DNA from: an uncultured Oscillospiraceae bacterium
Lineage (GTDB): Bacteria; Bacillota; Clostridia; Oscillospirales; Oscillospiraceae
DNA length: 64,000 nt
NCBI GenBank assembly: GCA_947581795.1
Contig: CANPVS010000001.1
Location: 163,953-227,952 of the forward strand
Direction: 5' to 3'
Shown here: piece after piece, positions 1-8,015 of the stretch
Layout of the letters: every line of letters begins with the position of its first letter
Position numbering within the stretch: position 1 is the stretch's first letter
Program-made: the position numbers and the translations under genes
Notes under the pieces: model-generated
The model's input: the letters and a program-made list of their open reading frames with translations, nothing else
Told to the model about the DNA's origin: nothing
Database searches by the model: none

Positions 1-150
1 GCCGACGGCTCCACCGTCACCGGCAGAGAGGGGGCAAACAGCGCCAGGGACTTCGGCAAGGTCTGTTCCTTCCAGTTCGACGTGCCCATCGATCTGGGCC
101 AGGTGGATCACGTGACCTTCCAGGGCGTGGAGATCAGAATGCCGAAATAA
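1..150 (+). CDS. C-terminal end of an unknown protein (cut by window edge)
   Basis: The first 49 codons read open from the left edge and end at TAA. The visible peptide includes a stretch VDHVTFQGVEI before the terminal RMPK. Such a beta-strand ending is common in the C-terminal domain of DUF4179-type membrane proteins that act with ECF sigma factors, but too little is visible to assign a family. A strong hairpin follows at 208-241 and probably ends the transcript. Confidence 0.6.
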   Translation, partial: ADGSTVTGREGANSARDFGKVCSFQFDVPIDLGQVDHVTFQGVEIRMPK

Positions 151-207
151 AGGGAAGGCCCCGCCCCATTGTGCACCGGCCTATAAAAAGTGGACAGCAG
201 ACAAAAG

Positions 208-241
208 CCCCCTGTCGTAGGAGAATGACTGCGACAGGGGG
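208..241 (+). terminator. Hairpin downstream of the edge gene
   Basis: A ten-base stem (CCCCCTGTCG pairing with CGACAGGGGG) with a 14-base loop follows the stop codon at 150. The downstream sequence TATTGTTA is only weakly T-rich. It could be a terminator, or the first hairpin of a divergent copy of the palindromic repeat whose second half lies at 261-294. Confidence 0.55.
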
Positions 242-260
242 TATTGTTACAGGCAAGGTG

Positions 261-294
261 GAAGAGCTTTGACCGATGCATAGTCCTTTTGACG
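261..294 (+). repeat. Divergent/internally deleted copy of the palindromic repeat family
   Basis: The purine-rich GAAGAGC, then TTTGACCGATG, and the terminal TTTTGACG match the conserved 3' unit of the copies at 2851-2965, 33200-33375 and (inverted) 20079-20188. The inner hairpin is missing. The hairpin at 208-241 takes the place of the family's 5' hairpin. Confidence 0.5.
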
Positions 295-297
295 TGG

Positions 298-936
298 TCA
301 GTGACCGGGGAAAGCGAGGGGCCGTGTCTCCCGCTGGCCCCAGTCCAGACGCTGGCCGCACCGGTCGCAGTAGTTCTGGCGGTCCCGTTCCACGGCGACC
401 CCGCAGGCGGGACAAACGGGAAAGACCATGCAGCCGGAGGCGTATTGCCGCTCCATCACCATGGAGACCGGCGCCGGGATGCTCTTCCGGATCGCCTCGT
501 CGATGAACTGGTATGGGAAGTCGGGCGTCACCGGCGTCTTCGCCGGCTCTTGAAAGAGAAGACTGGGATATCGGTCTATGGCGGTGTAGTAGGGAAGGTC
601 GAGCCTGGAATAGACGGCCAGGTAGTGGAGCATCTCTCTGGGCGTGGGGGCCTGCTTCACAGACTGGCCGATATAAAAAGCGGTCAGATCCTGCTCCGCC
701 ATCGCGTCCCAGCACAGGCGTGTGAGGCGCTCAATGCTCTTGGTGACGGCGGCGGTCCTCAGGCGGAGGAGCTTTGCCACAGGCGGATAGACCAGTTTGG
801 TGACGCGGATATCCTCCGCGGCGATATGCTGCTCGAAGATAAGGCTGCCGGTGATATCGATGGCGAGGGCGAGGGGTCGGATATCCGAGCGCACGGGACC
901 GAGGATCCTGCGCACAATGACCTCGCCGCTCGCCAT
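298..936 (-). CDS. Spo0A C-terminal-like DNA-binding protein with zinc ribbon
   Basis: 212 aa. Residues about 35-110 (VTKLVYPPVAKLLRLRTAAV, then SIERLTRLCWDA) follow the pattern of the Spo0A C-terminal effector domain, in which LYP-A is followed by a recognition helix that ends in a conserved Trp. No receiver domain is present, so it would not be controlled by phosphorylation in the way Spo0A is. The C-terminus holds two CxxC knuckles (CPAC and CDRC) that would bind zinc. ATG is preceded by AGGTGAG at 8 bases. Upstream lie several GACAA motifs (complement of the 0A box) at 10-base spacing, which suggests self-regulation or control by Spo0A. A small protein at 35523-35801 carries nearly the same zinc-ribbon tail. 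The domain assignment is by motif; the role is inferred. Confidence 0.65.
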   Translation of the reverse strand: MASGEVIVRRILGPVRSDIRPLALAIDITGSLIFEQHIAAEDIRVTKLVYPPVAKLLRLRTAAVTKSIERLTRLCWDAMAEQDLTAFYIGQSVKQAPTPREMLHYLAVYSRLDLPYYTAIDRYPSLLFQEPAKTPVTPDFPYQFIDEAIRKSIPAPVSMVMERQYASGCMVFPVCPACGVAVERDRQNYCDRCGQRLDWGQRETRPLAFPGH

Positions 937-979
937 AGCCGGAACTCACCTCATCCGAAGGGATTTTGTTCCATAATAT

Positions 980-1025
980 GACAAAAAACGACAATCACAC
1001 GTTTTGTGACAAAAGCGGACAAAAA
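980..1025 (-). promoter_or_regulatory. Array of four 0A-box-like sites
   Basis: Read on the minus strand, TTTTTGTC, TTTTGTC, ATTGTC and TTTTTGTC occur in tandem. The GACA cores begin at 980, 990, 1008 and 1018, so they form two pairs spaced by one helical turn. Spo0A binds TTTGTCRAA-like boxes, often as tandem sites about 10 bp apart. The array lies 44-88 bases upstream of the gene ending at 936. Confidence 0.5.
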
Positions 1026-1068
1026 TTCTAATATCTTCCAATTCTTCGGAGAGATAGGACAATAAAAA

Positions 1069-1100
1069 ACGTGACCGCAAAGCATGCTTTGCGGCCACGT
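1069..1100 (-). terminator. Rho-independent terminator of the patatin gene
   Basis: Minus-strand stem ACGTGGCCGCAAAG / CTTTGCGGTCACGT with a CATG loop, followed by TTTTTTATT. It begins 12 bases after the patatin stop codon. Confidence 0.85.
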
Positions 1101-1111
1101 CTATGTATGTT

Positions 1112-2224
1112 TTACAGTTCCGCGAGACACTGGTCCACGGCCTCGCTGCCCAGGCCGGCCAGCAGCTCCTCTTCGGTGTAGACCCGCCAGCGGTCTGCCT
1201 CCCGGCGCGCCGCCGCGGCGTCCAGCAGCGCCGCCGCCAGCTCCCGGTAGCCGCCATCCACTGCGTCCAGCTTCTTCGCCAGGGCGGGCAGGCGCTTTTC
1301 GTGTATCTCCCGCAGGGACGCGTCCCGCCCCGCCGGGGAGCGCTGCACCGCGGCGCAGAGAAACTGCCGCGCCTCATCCTCGCTCCACTGGCCGTCGATG
1401 TAATAGCGCGTCCCCAGCAGCCCGTAGAGCATGCGCATGGCGTCGTAGTAGCCCAGGCGCAGGTTATGCCTGCTCTGCTCCGCCTCGAACTCCAAAATGC
1501 CGCCCAGCTCATCCTTATCCCTGGGTGCCAGGGTGTGTACCGCCGTTCCCTCGGGGATGCGCACGGGCCGCATGATGCCGGGGCCATAAAGGCGCATGGC
1601 GATGATGTCTGTCCAGCCGTTTTCGATGAGCACGTGCAGGGGCAGCACGTCCCGCAGTCCGCCGTCGGCGTAAAGCTTGCCCTCCATCCGCTCGGCCCGG
1701 AACGCGGGCAGATAGGCGCTGGCCAGGAGCATGTCGTACAGCGTGTTGTCGTCCAGGTCCTTGGCCCGCAGCTCCAGCTCCTTCTGGTCGGAGACGGAGA
1801 ACGTGACGATATAGAGCTCCCGGGCGGCGGCGCGGATGACCTCCGGGTCCACCAGCTCCTTGATCCAGTTCCGGAGCGGCGTCACGTCCAGACCCCGGTT
1901 GCGGATGACGGCGCCGATCTTGTCCACGACGCTTCTCAGGTCCAACTCCCGCAGCTCGCCCTTTAAAAGGCCGCTCATCTCCTCGTCGTCCACGTCCATG
2001 ACCTCGGAGTAGCGGATGGTGGCCCAGACTTCCTCGGCCTTGGCGTGGTCGCCCATGGTGATGAGCGCGCCGTTGAGGGCCCCCACGGACGTGCCCGCCA
2101 CGGCGGCGATATTCAGACCCGCCTCCTCCAGCGCCTTCCACGCGCCGATCTGGTAAGCGCCCCGGGCGCCGCCGCCCTCCAGCGCCAGCGCGTAGGGACG
2201 GCCAGTGTCGAACTGAAGCTTCAT
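1112..2224 (-). CDS. Patatin-like phospholipase
   Basis: 370 aa. A cytoplasmic serine lipase/acyl hydrolase of the patatin (RssA/YjjU) type. The oxyanion motif GGGARG lies near residue 17, the nucleophile elbow GTSVG near residue 43, and the DGG motif with the catalytic Asp near residue 188 (LYADGGLRD), giving a complete Ser-Asp dyad. The C-terminal third is helical and may be a lid or regulatory extension. I chose the ATG that starts MKLQFDTG, with GGGAGGT 6 bases upstream, rather than an upstream ATG with no ribosome binding site. No signal peptide is visible. It stands alone, with its own terminator. The natural substrate cannot be read from sequence. Confidence 0.9.
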   Translation of the reverse strand: MKLQFDTGRPYALALEGGGARGAYQIGAWKALEEAGLNIAAVAGTSVGALNGALITMGDHAKAEEVWATIRYSEVMDVDDEEMSGLLKGELRELDLRSVVDKIGAVIRNRGLDVTPLRNWIKELVDPEVIRAAARELYIVTFSVSDQKELELRAKDLDDNTLYDMLLASAYLPAFRAERMEGKLYADGGLRDVLPLHVLIENGWTDIIAMRLYGPGIMRPVRIPEGTAVHTLAPRDKDELGGILEFEAEQSRHNLRLGYYDAMRMLYGLLGTRYYIDGQWSEDEARQFLCAAVQRSPAGRDASLREIHEKRLPALAKKLDAVDGGYRELAAALLDAAAARREADRWRVYTEEELLAGLGSEAVDQCLAEL

Positions 2225-2357
2225 AGTGTACCTCCCGGTCGTTCGGTGTTTTTTCATTATACCCGCTGCCGGCCCAAAGCGCAAGGCTGTGCCCAGGGAA
2301 GCATGTCGGCCGAAATGCCGTGTCTGTAGAGGCGTACTCTTGCGAACAGATAAAAGG

Positions 2358-2379
2358 GGAGCGGGATCGCTCCCGCTCC
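2358..2379 (-). terminator. Terminator of the small-peptide gene
   Basis: Stem GGAGCGGGA / TCCCGCTCC with a four-base loop. On the minus strand it is followed by CCTTTTATC. It lies 50 bases after the stop of the leader-peptide gene. Confidence 0.7.
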
Positions 2380-2428
2380 TGGCCGCTGGCTGCCGTTTCT
2401 TCGCTTATGGCTGCCGCTCCTTATGTCC

Positions 2429-2638
2429 TCATGATTTGGGGGTGAACGAATAGCAGATCCCCTTGCCTGACGCCAGCTCCAGCATGAAGTTCTGGTTTTT
2501 AATAAAGGGACAGTTTGGGCCGCTGCTCGCGCAATTGACGCAGCTACCCGTCGGCAGGTTTAGCCCGGAATATTCGAGCAGCTCCCCGCCGGCGACTTCT
2601 TCCAGCTTCTTCTCGTCCAGTTTCTTTTCCTCGCTCAT
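2429..2638 (-). CDS. Small Cys-containing peptide with GG-type leader (RiPP/bacteriocin-like precursor)
   Basis: 69 aa. The N-terminal part LDEKKLEEVAGGE is the classic leader of peptide natural-product precursors in Firmicutes: charged helix, LEEVAGG, then a cut site after Gly-Gly for a peptidase-containing ABC exporter or maturase. The core after residue 18 contains four Cys (CVNC, NC and GIC), a possible target for cyclisation, thioether or metal chemistry. GGGAGGAA lies 7 bases before ATG. A TTGACG-17-TAGCAT promoter and a 0A-box-like site lie upstream. No maturation enzyme or exporter is adjacent, so it is an orphan precursor or is matured from elsewhere. It could also be a non-modified leader peptide. 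Confidence 0.7.
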   Translation of the reverse strand: MSEEKKLDEKKLEEVAGGELLEYSGLNLPTGSCVNCASSGPNCPFIKNQNFMLELASGKGICYSFTPKS

Positions 2639-2690
2639 GGTATGTTCCTCCCTGTTTTTAAATTTATATATCGCGCCGTATCATACCGCT

Positions 2691-2719
2691 ATGCTAACGG
2701 AACACCGGGCGGCCGTCAA
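2691..2719 (-). promoter_or_regulatory. Sigma-A-type promoter of the small-peptide gene
   Basis: On the minus strand TTGACG (2719-2714) and TAGCAT (2696-2691) are separated by exactly 17 bases, 53 bases before the ATG. A TTTTGTCGATT box (2743-2733), close to the 0A consensus, sits just upstream of -35. Confidence 0.6.
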
Positions 2720-2798
2720 TGGCCGTGTCCCGAATCGACAAAATCACGACTCGAATTGCACTTCCGTGGGCGGCTGATCCCGCGTTCCGAATAAAAAG

Positions 2799-2822
2799 CG
2801 GGAGCAGCGGATGCTGCTCCCG
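2799..2822. terminator. Hairpin in the intergenic region
   Basis: Perfect stem CGGGAGCAGC / GCTGCTCCCG with a GGAT loop. It lies between the palindromic repeat and the small-peptide promoter. A-rich sequence on its left would give a U-run to transcripts from the right, such as the tRNA transcript. Confidence 0.55.
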
Positions 2823-2850
2823 GAAATAATGGGGAAGAGGAAGATAATTA

Positions 2851-2965
2851 CAGGGCTCCCGCAAAAGCCCAATGAAGTGGGTTTTGCGGGAAAAAGGAAA
2901 AAGACCGCTGACCGATGAATAGGCCTTGCTCGCAAGGACTATGAATCCTCAGGGGTCTTCTGACG
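2851..2965 (+). repeat. Palindromic interspersed repeat, copy A
   Basis: The 5' hairpin has stem CCCGCAAAA-CCC / GGG-TTTTGCGGG. A purine-rich link AAAAAGGAAAA is followed by a second stem-loop (AGACCgCTGA pairing with TCAGgGGTCT, inner hairpin CCTTGC/GCAAGG) and the terminal TTCTGACG. The same layout recurs at 20079-20188 (inverted) and 33200-33375. Confidence 0.8.
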
Positions 2966-2966
2966 T

Positions 2967-3089
2967 GTGACTGGACTTGAACCAGCGGCCCTGCCGCGCA
3001 AGCGACGGCAGGGCCGTGCGGCGGATGGCCCCACTCGCTCCCGCCTTCGGCGGAACCGCTCGGGGATGCCAACAGGAGGCCGCTGGTTC
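2967..3089. repeat. Duplicated fragments of the tRNA-Pro gene
   Basis: The 24 bases at 2967-2990 are identical to 3152-3175, which is the T-arm and variable region of the tRNA-Pro gene. The 17 bases at 3073-3089 are the exact reverse complement of part of the same arm. The two scraps face each other around about 80 bases of GC-rich sequence. They look like remains of recombination or integration at the tRNA 3' end. Confidence 0.6.
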
Positions 3090-3104
3090 TGCGTCCACGA
3101 AAAT

Positions 3105-3143
3105 AAAAAACCGGGAAGCAGTTAGTACTGCTTTCCCGGTTTT
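3105..3143 (-). terminator. Terminator of the tRNA-Pro transcript
   Basis: Stem AAAAACCGGGAAGCAG / CTGCTTTCCCGGTTTTT with loop TTAGTA. It lies directly after the encoded CCA end of the tRNA and can work in both directions. Confidence 0.9.
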
Positions 3144-3220
3144 TGGTCCGAGTGACTGGACTTGAACCAGCGGCCTCCTGAACCCCATTCAGGCGCGATA
3201 CCAAACTTCGCCACACCCGG
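3144..3220 (-). tRNA. tRNA-Pro (anticodon GGG)
   Basis: 77 nt, full cloverleaf. The acceptor stem CCGGGTG pairs with CACTCGG (one G-U), followed by discriminator A and an encoded CCA. The anticodon stem CCTGA/TCAGG encloses loop ATGGGGT, giving anticodon GGG. The T stem GCTGG/CCAGT encloses TTCAAGT. A promoter lies upstream and a terminator downstream. Confidence 0.95.
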
Positions 3221-3235
3221 TCGTTTCGCTCAAAT

Positions 3236-3264
3236 ATAGTAGCACAACGCCCCCGAAAAAGCAA
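3236..3264 (-). promoter_or_regulatory. Promoter of tRNA-Pro
   Basis: Minus-strand TTGCTT (3264-3259) and TACTAT (3241-3236) with a 17-base spacer, 16 bases upstream of the mature 5' end. Confidence 0.7.
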
Positions 3265-3372
3265 GAGGCAATTTCACCTTCATGCCGGAAAAACCAAACA
3301 GTTCCGGCCCCTTGGAGAAAACGCCGGAAACAGCCGGGGGCCCCGCCGCATATTCTTATGGAGGTTAACCTA

Positions 3373-3401
3373 TTGCGCACTGATTTAAAGTGGTGTATAA
3401 T
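3373..3401 (+). promoter_or_regulatory. Promoter of gltBD
   Basis: TTGCGC and TATAAT with a 17-base spacer, leaving a leader of about 75 bases before the gltB start. The leader shows no clear riboswitch structure. Confidence 0.65.
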
Positions 3402-3482
3402 CACTAAGACAATCTCATTTATAATATTAGTATAAGTTTACATATACCCTTGCCGCGCAAGGCGGCGGGAGGGAGGAACCCT

Positions 3483-6400
3483 ATGGAAAAGACGGACGGC
3501 CTCTGGCGGCCGGAATTCGAGCACGACGCCTGCGGTATCGGCGCGGTGGTGGACATCAAGGGACGGCAGTCCCGGGCCACCGTGGACGACGCTTTGAAGA
3601 TCGTGGAAAAGCTGGAGCACCGGGCGGGCAGAGACGCGGCCGGCGAGACCGGCGACGGCGTGGGCATCCTGGTACAGGTGTCCCATAACTTCTTCAAGAA
3701 GGCCGCCGCGGAGTGCGGCATCGAACTGGGGGCTGCCGGGGATTACGGCGTGGGCATGTTCTTCTTCCCCCAGGACGTGGTGCGCCGCCGCCAGGCCATG
3801 AAGATGTTCGAGGTCATCGTGGGCAAGGAGGGGATGCGCCTTCTGGGCTGGCGGGAGGTGCCCACCTGCCCGGAGATCCTGGGCAAGAAGGCCCGGGACT
3901 GCATGCCCTACATCATCCAGTGCTTCGTGGAGCGGCCAAAGGACGTGCGCACGGGCCTGCCTTTCGACCAGCGACTCTACGTGGCCCGGCGGGTGTTCGA
4001 GCAGAGCAACGACAACACCTATGTGGTCAGCCTGTCCAGCCGGACGGTGGTCTATAAGGGCATGTTCCTGGTCCACCAGCTCCGGGGGTTCTACAAGGAC
4101 CTGCAGAGCGAGGACTACACCTCCGCCATCGCCATGGTCCACTCCCGCTTCTCCACCAACACCACCCCCAGCTGGGAGCGGGCCCACCCCAACCGGTTCA
4201 TCCTCCACAACGGCGAGATCAACACCATCCGGGGCAACGTGGACCGTATGCTGGCCCGGGAGGAGACCATGAGCTCCGCGGTCATGCGGGAGAACATGGA
4301 CAAGATATTCCCGGTCATCGACCCCAACGGCTCCGACTCGGCCATGCTGGACAACACCCTGGAATTTCTGGTGATGAACGGCATGCCCCTGCCCCTGGCC
4401 ATGATGATCACCATCCCCGAGCCCTGGAAGAACGACAAGATGATCGACCGGAAGAAGCGGGACCTGTACCGCTATTACGCCACCATGATGGAGCCCTGGG
4501 ACGGCCCGGCCTCGGTGCTGTTCTCCGACGGCGAGCTGGTGGGGGCCATCCTGGACCGGAACGGCCTGCGCCCCAGCCGGTACTATCTCACCGACGACGA
4601 CAGGCTCATCCTGGCCTCCGAGGTGGGCGTACTGGATATCCCCGAGGAGCACATCACCCTCAAGAGCCGCCTCCAGCCGGGCAAGATGCTGCTCGTCGAC
4701 ACCCGCCGGGGCAAGGTGATGCAGGACAGCGACCTCAAGAGCCTCTACGCCTCCCGCCAGCCCTACGGCGAGTGGCTGGACCAGAACCTGGTGCGGCTGC
4801 AGGACCTGCCCATCCCCAACAAGAAGGTGGACGTGCACACCCAGGCGGTGCGGGACCGGCTCTACCGGGCCTTCGGCTATACCTACGAGGAGGTCAAGGA
4901 CGCCATCCTCCCCATGGCCCGCACCGGCGCTGAGCCCACCGCCGCCATGGGCAGCGACACGCCCCTGGCCGTGCTCTCGGAGCAGTACCCGCCCCTTTTC
5001 CACTACTTCAAACAGCAGTTCGCCCAGGTGACCAACCCGCCCATCGACTCCATCCGGGAGGAGTGCGTCACGGACACCACCGTGTACGTGGGCTCCGACG
5101 GCAACCTTTTGGAGGAGCGGGCGGAAAACTGCAACGTCCTGCAGATCGAGAACCCCATCCTCACGGGCATCGACCTTCTGAAGATCAAGGCCATGCACCG
5201 GGACGGGTTCCACGTGGAGACCGTGAGCCTCCTCTACTATAAGAATACCCCCCTGGAGCGGGCCATGGACCGGCTCTTCATCGAGTGCGACAAGGCCTAC
5301 CGCCATGGGGCCAACATCCTTATCCTGTCCGACCGGGGCGTGGATGAGAACCACGTGGCCATCCCGTCGCTGCTGGCCGTGTCCGCCATGGAGCAGCACC
5401 TGGTCCGCACGAAAAAGCGCACCAGCGTGTCCATCATCCTGGAGAGTGCGGAGCCCAGGGATGTGCACCACTTCGCCCTGCTTCTGGGCTACGGCGCCCG
5501 GGCCATCCAGCCCTATCTCGCCCACGAGTGCATCGCCGAATGCATCGCTCTGGGGCTGCTGGACAAGGACGAGCACACCGCCATCGACGATTACAACAAG
5601 GCCATATTGAGCGGGATCGTGAAGATCGCCTCCAAGATGGGCATCTCCACCATCCAGTCCTACCAGTCCTCCCAGATCTTCGAGGCGGTGGGCATCGGCA
5701 AGGAAGTCACCGACAAGTACTTCACCAACACCGTGAGCCGCGTGGGCGGCATCGGTCTGGAGGACATCGGCCGGGCGGTGGAGTTCCACCACAGCCAGGC
5801 CTTCGACCCCCTGGACCTGGGGGTGGACACCACCCTCAACAGCGTGGGCATGTATAAGCTCCGCTCCGGCGCCAACAGCGAGAGCCACCTCATCGACCCG
5901 GCCACCGTGGTGGCCCTGCGGGAGGCTACCCATGAGGGCAGCTACGAGCGGTTCAAGGAGTATTCCGCGCTGGCGGCCCGGGCGGGCGCGCCCCACAACC
6001 TGCGTGGGGTCATGGAATTCGCCTGGGACCCCAAGGGCGGCGTGCCCCTGGACGAGGTGGAGAGCGTGGACTCCATCGTCAAGCGATTCAAAACCGGCGC
6101 CATGAGCTACGGCGCCATCTCCCAGGAGGCCCACGAGTGCCTGGCCGTGGCCATGAACCGGCTGGGCGGCAAATCCAACTCCGGCGAAGGCGGCGAGCAG
6201 CCCGAGCGGTTCGGTACGGAGAAGAACAGCGCCATCAAACAGGTGGCCTCCGGCCGCTTCGGCGTTACCAGCCAGTATCTGTGCTCCGCCCAGGAGATAC
6301 AGATCAAAATGGCCCAGGGCGCGAAACCCGGCGAGGGCGGCCATCTGCCCGGGAAGAAGGTATACCCCTGGATCGCCGCCACCCGGTACTCCACCCCCGG

Positions 6401-8012
6401 CGTGAGCCTCATCTCGCCCCCGCCTCACCATGATATCTACTCCATCGAGGACCTGGCCCAGCTCATCTTCGACCTGAAGAACGCCAACCGGGCCGCCCGT
6501 ATCAGCGTGAAGCTGGTGAGCGAGGCGGGCGTGGGCACCATCGCCTCCGGCGTGGCCAAGGCCGGCGCCCAGGTGGTGCTCATCTCCGGCTATGACGGCG
6601 GCACCGGCGCGGCCCCCCGCAACTCCATCCAGAACGCGGGACTGCCCTGGGAGCTGGGGCTGGCGGAGGCCCACCAGACCCTCATCGCCAACGGCCTGCG
6701 GGAGCGGGTCATCCTGGAGGTGGACGGCAAGCTCATGAACGGCCGGGACGTGGCCGTGGCGGCCATGCTGGGCGCGGAGGAGTTCGGCTTCGCCACCGCG
6801 CCGCTGATAACCCTGGGCTGCGTGATGATGCGGGTGTGCAACCTGGATACCTGCCCCGCGGGCATCGCCACCCAGAACCCGGACCTGCGCTGCCGGTTCT
6901 GCGGCAAGCCGGAGTACGTGATGAACTTCATGCGCTTCACGGCTCAGGAGCTCCGGGAGATCATGGCGAAACTGGGCGTGCGGACCGTGGACGAACTGGT
7001 GGGCCGGACGGACCTTCTCCGGGTCCGGGAGGACCTGCCCGGCGACCGGGCCAGGAGCATCGACCTGTCCGGCATTCTGAACGCCGGCCACACCCAGGAG
7101 AACGCCGTGCACCACCACGCCGAGGCGGATTACGACTTCCGCCTGGAGACCACTTTGGACGAGAGCGTGCTGCTGCCGGCCTTCAAGAAGACCCTCAAGG
7201 ACGGCAGCCCCAAGAAGGTGAGCGTGAACGTGTCCAGCACCAACCGGACCTTCGGCACCATCCTGGGCTCTGAAATTACAAAGAAATTTGGAAACGCCCT
7301 GCCCGACGACACGGTGTTCATCGACGCCCGGGGCGGCGGCGGCCAGTCCTTCGGCTCCTTCCTGCCCAAGGGCATGACCATCCGCCTCACCGGCGACAGC
7401 AACGACTACATGGGCAAGGGCCTCAGCGGCGGCAAGATCATCGTCCGTCCGCCGGAAAACAGCCGCATCAACGCCGGCGAGAACATCATCATCGGCAACG
7501 TGGCCCTCTACGGCGCCACCTCCGGCGAGGCTTACATCAACGGCATGGCAGGCGAGCGGTTCTGCGTGCGCAACTCCGGCGCCAAGGCGGTGGTGGAGGG
7601 CGTGGGCGACCACGGCTGCGAGTATATGACCGGCGGCTGCGCCGTGATATTGGGCCCTACGGGGAAGAACTTCGCCGCAGGCATGTCCGGGGGCATCGCC
7701 TATGTGCTGGACGAGCGGTTCGAGCTGTATCTGCAGCTGAACAAGGACATGGTCACCATGAGCTCCGTCACGGCCAAGCATGACGTGGCCCAGCTGCGGG
7801 AGATGATCGAGGCCCATGTGGCCGCCACCGGCTCCGCCCGGGGCAGGACCGTCCTGGAGAACTGGGACGACATGCTGCCGCTCTTTAAAAAGATCACCCC
7901 CAACGATTACAGCAAGATGCTCACCGCCATCAGCAAGCTGGAGGAAAAGGGCATGCCCCGGCAGCAGGCGGAGCTGGAGGCGTTCTACACCGTGCAGAAG
8001 GGAGGCATGTAA
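3483..8012 (+). CDS. gltB: Glutamate synthase (NADPH) large subunit
   Basis: 1509 aa, the usual length. It converts glutamine plus 2-oxoglutarate to two glutamates. The N-terminal class II glutaminase domain begins after a 16-residue propeptide, with Cys17 of HDACGIG as nucleophile. A central domain and the FMN-binding synthase domain (about 780-1200) follow, with KSNSGEGGEQPERF and the 3Fe-4S cysteines in CVMMRVCNLDTCPAGIA (about 1112, 1118, 1123). The C-terminal GXGXG beta-helix ends the protein. The ATG before EKTDGLW is chosen because GGAGGGAGGAA lies just upstream and the catalytic Cys is at the normal distance. It is followed after 3 bases by gltD. A very long open frame on the opposite strand is a GC artefact. 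Confidence 0.98.
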   Translation: MEKTDGLWRPEFEHDACGIGAVVDIKGRQSRATVDDALKIVEKLEHRAGRDAAGETGDGVGILVQVSHNFFKKAAAECGIELGAAGDYGVGMFFFPQDVVRRRQAMKMFEVIVGKEGMRLLGWREVPTCPEILGKKARDCMPYIIQCFVERPKDVRTGLPFDQRLYVARRVFEQSNDNTYVVSLSSRTVVYKGMFLVHQLRGFYKDLQSEDYTSAIAMVHSRFSTNTTPSWERAHPNRFILHNGEINTIRGNVDRMLAREETMSSAVMRENMDKIFPVIDPNGSDSAMLDNTLEFLVMNGMPLPLAMMITIPEPWKNDKMIDRKKRDLYRYYATMMEPWDGPASVLFSDGELVGAILDRNGLRPSRYYLTDDDRLILASEVGVLDIPEEHITLKSRLQPGKMLLVDTRRGKVMQDSDLKSLYASRQPYGEWLDQNLVRLQDLPIPNKKVDVHTQAVRDRLYRAFGYTYEEVKDAILPMARTGAEPTAAMGSDTPLAVLSEQYPPLFHYFKQQFAQVTNPPIDSIREECVTDTTVYVGSDGNLLEERAENCNVLQIENPILTGIDLLKIKAMHRDGFHVETVSLLYYKNTPLERAMDRLFIECDKAYRHGANILILSDRGVDENHVAIPSLLAVSAMEQHLVRTKKRTSVSIILESAEPRDVHHFALLLGYGARAIQPYLAHECIAECIALGLLDKDEHTAIDDYNKAILSGIVKIASKMGISTIQSYQSSQIFEAVGIGKEVTDKYFTNTVSRVGGIGLEDIGRAVEFHHSQAFDPLDLGVDTTLNSVGMYKLRSGANSESHLIDPATVVALREATHEGSYERFKEYSALAARAGAPHNLRGVMEFAWDPKGGVPLDEVESVDSIVKRFKTGAMSYGAISQEAHECLAVAMNRLGGKSNSGEGGEQPERFGTEKNSAIKQVASGRFGVTSQYLCSAQEIQIKMAQGAKPGEGGHLPGKKVYPWIAATRYSTPGVSLISPPPHHDIYSIEDLAQLIFDLKNANRAARISVKLVSEAGVGTIASGVAKAGAQVVLISGYDGGTGAAPRNSIQNAGLPWELGLAEAHQTLIANGLRERVILEVDGKLMNGRDVAVAAMLGAEEFGFATAPLITLGCVMMRVCNLDTCPAGIATQNPDLRCRFCGKPEYVMNFMRFTAQELREIMAKLGVRTVDELVGRTDLLRVREDLPGDRARSIDLSGILNAGHTQENAVHHHAEADYDFRLETTLDESVLLPAFKKTLKDGSPKKVSVNVSSTNRTFGTILGSEITKKFGNALPDDTVFIDARGGGGQSFGSFLPKGMTIRLTGDSNDYMGKGLSGGKIIVRPPENSRINAGENIIIGNVALYGATSGEAYINGMAGERFCVRNSGAKAVVEGVGDHGCEYMTGGCAVILGPTGKNFAAGMSGGIAYVLDERFELYLQLNKDMVTMSSVTAKHDVAQLREMIEAHVAATGSARGRTVLENWDDMLPLFKKITPNDYSKMLTAISKLEEKGMPRQQAELEAFYTVQKGGM

Positions 8013-8015
8013 GCC

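Noticed and set aside
2848..3264. Open frames of up to 138 codons across the tRNA and repeat region
   Set aside because: They run straight through the tRNA-Pro gene, its terminator and the palindromic repeat, so they are not coding.
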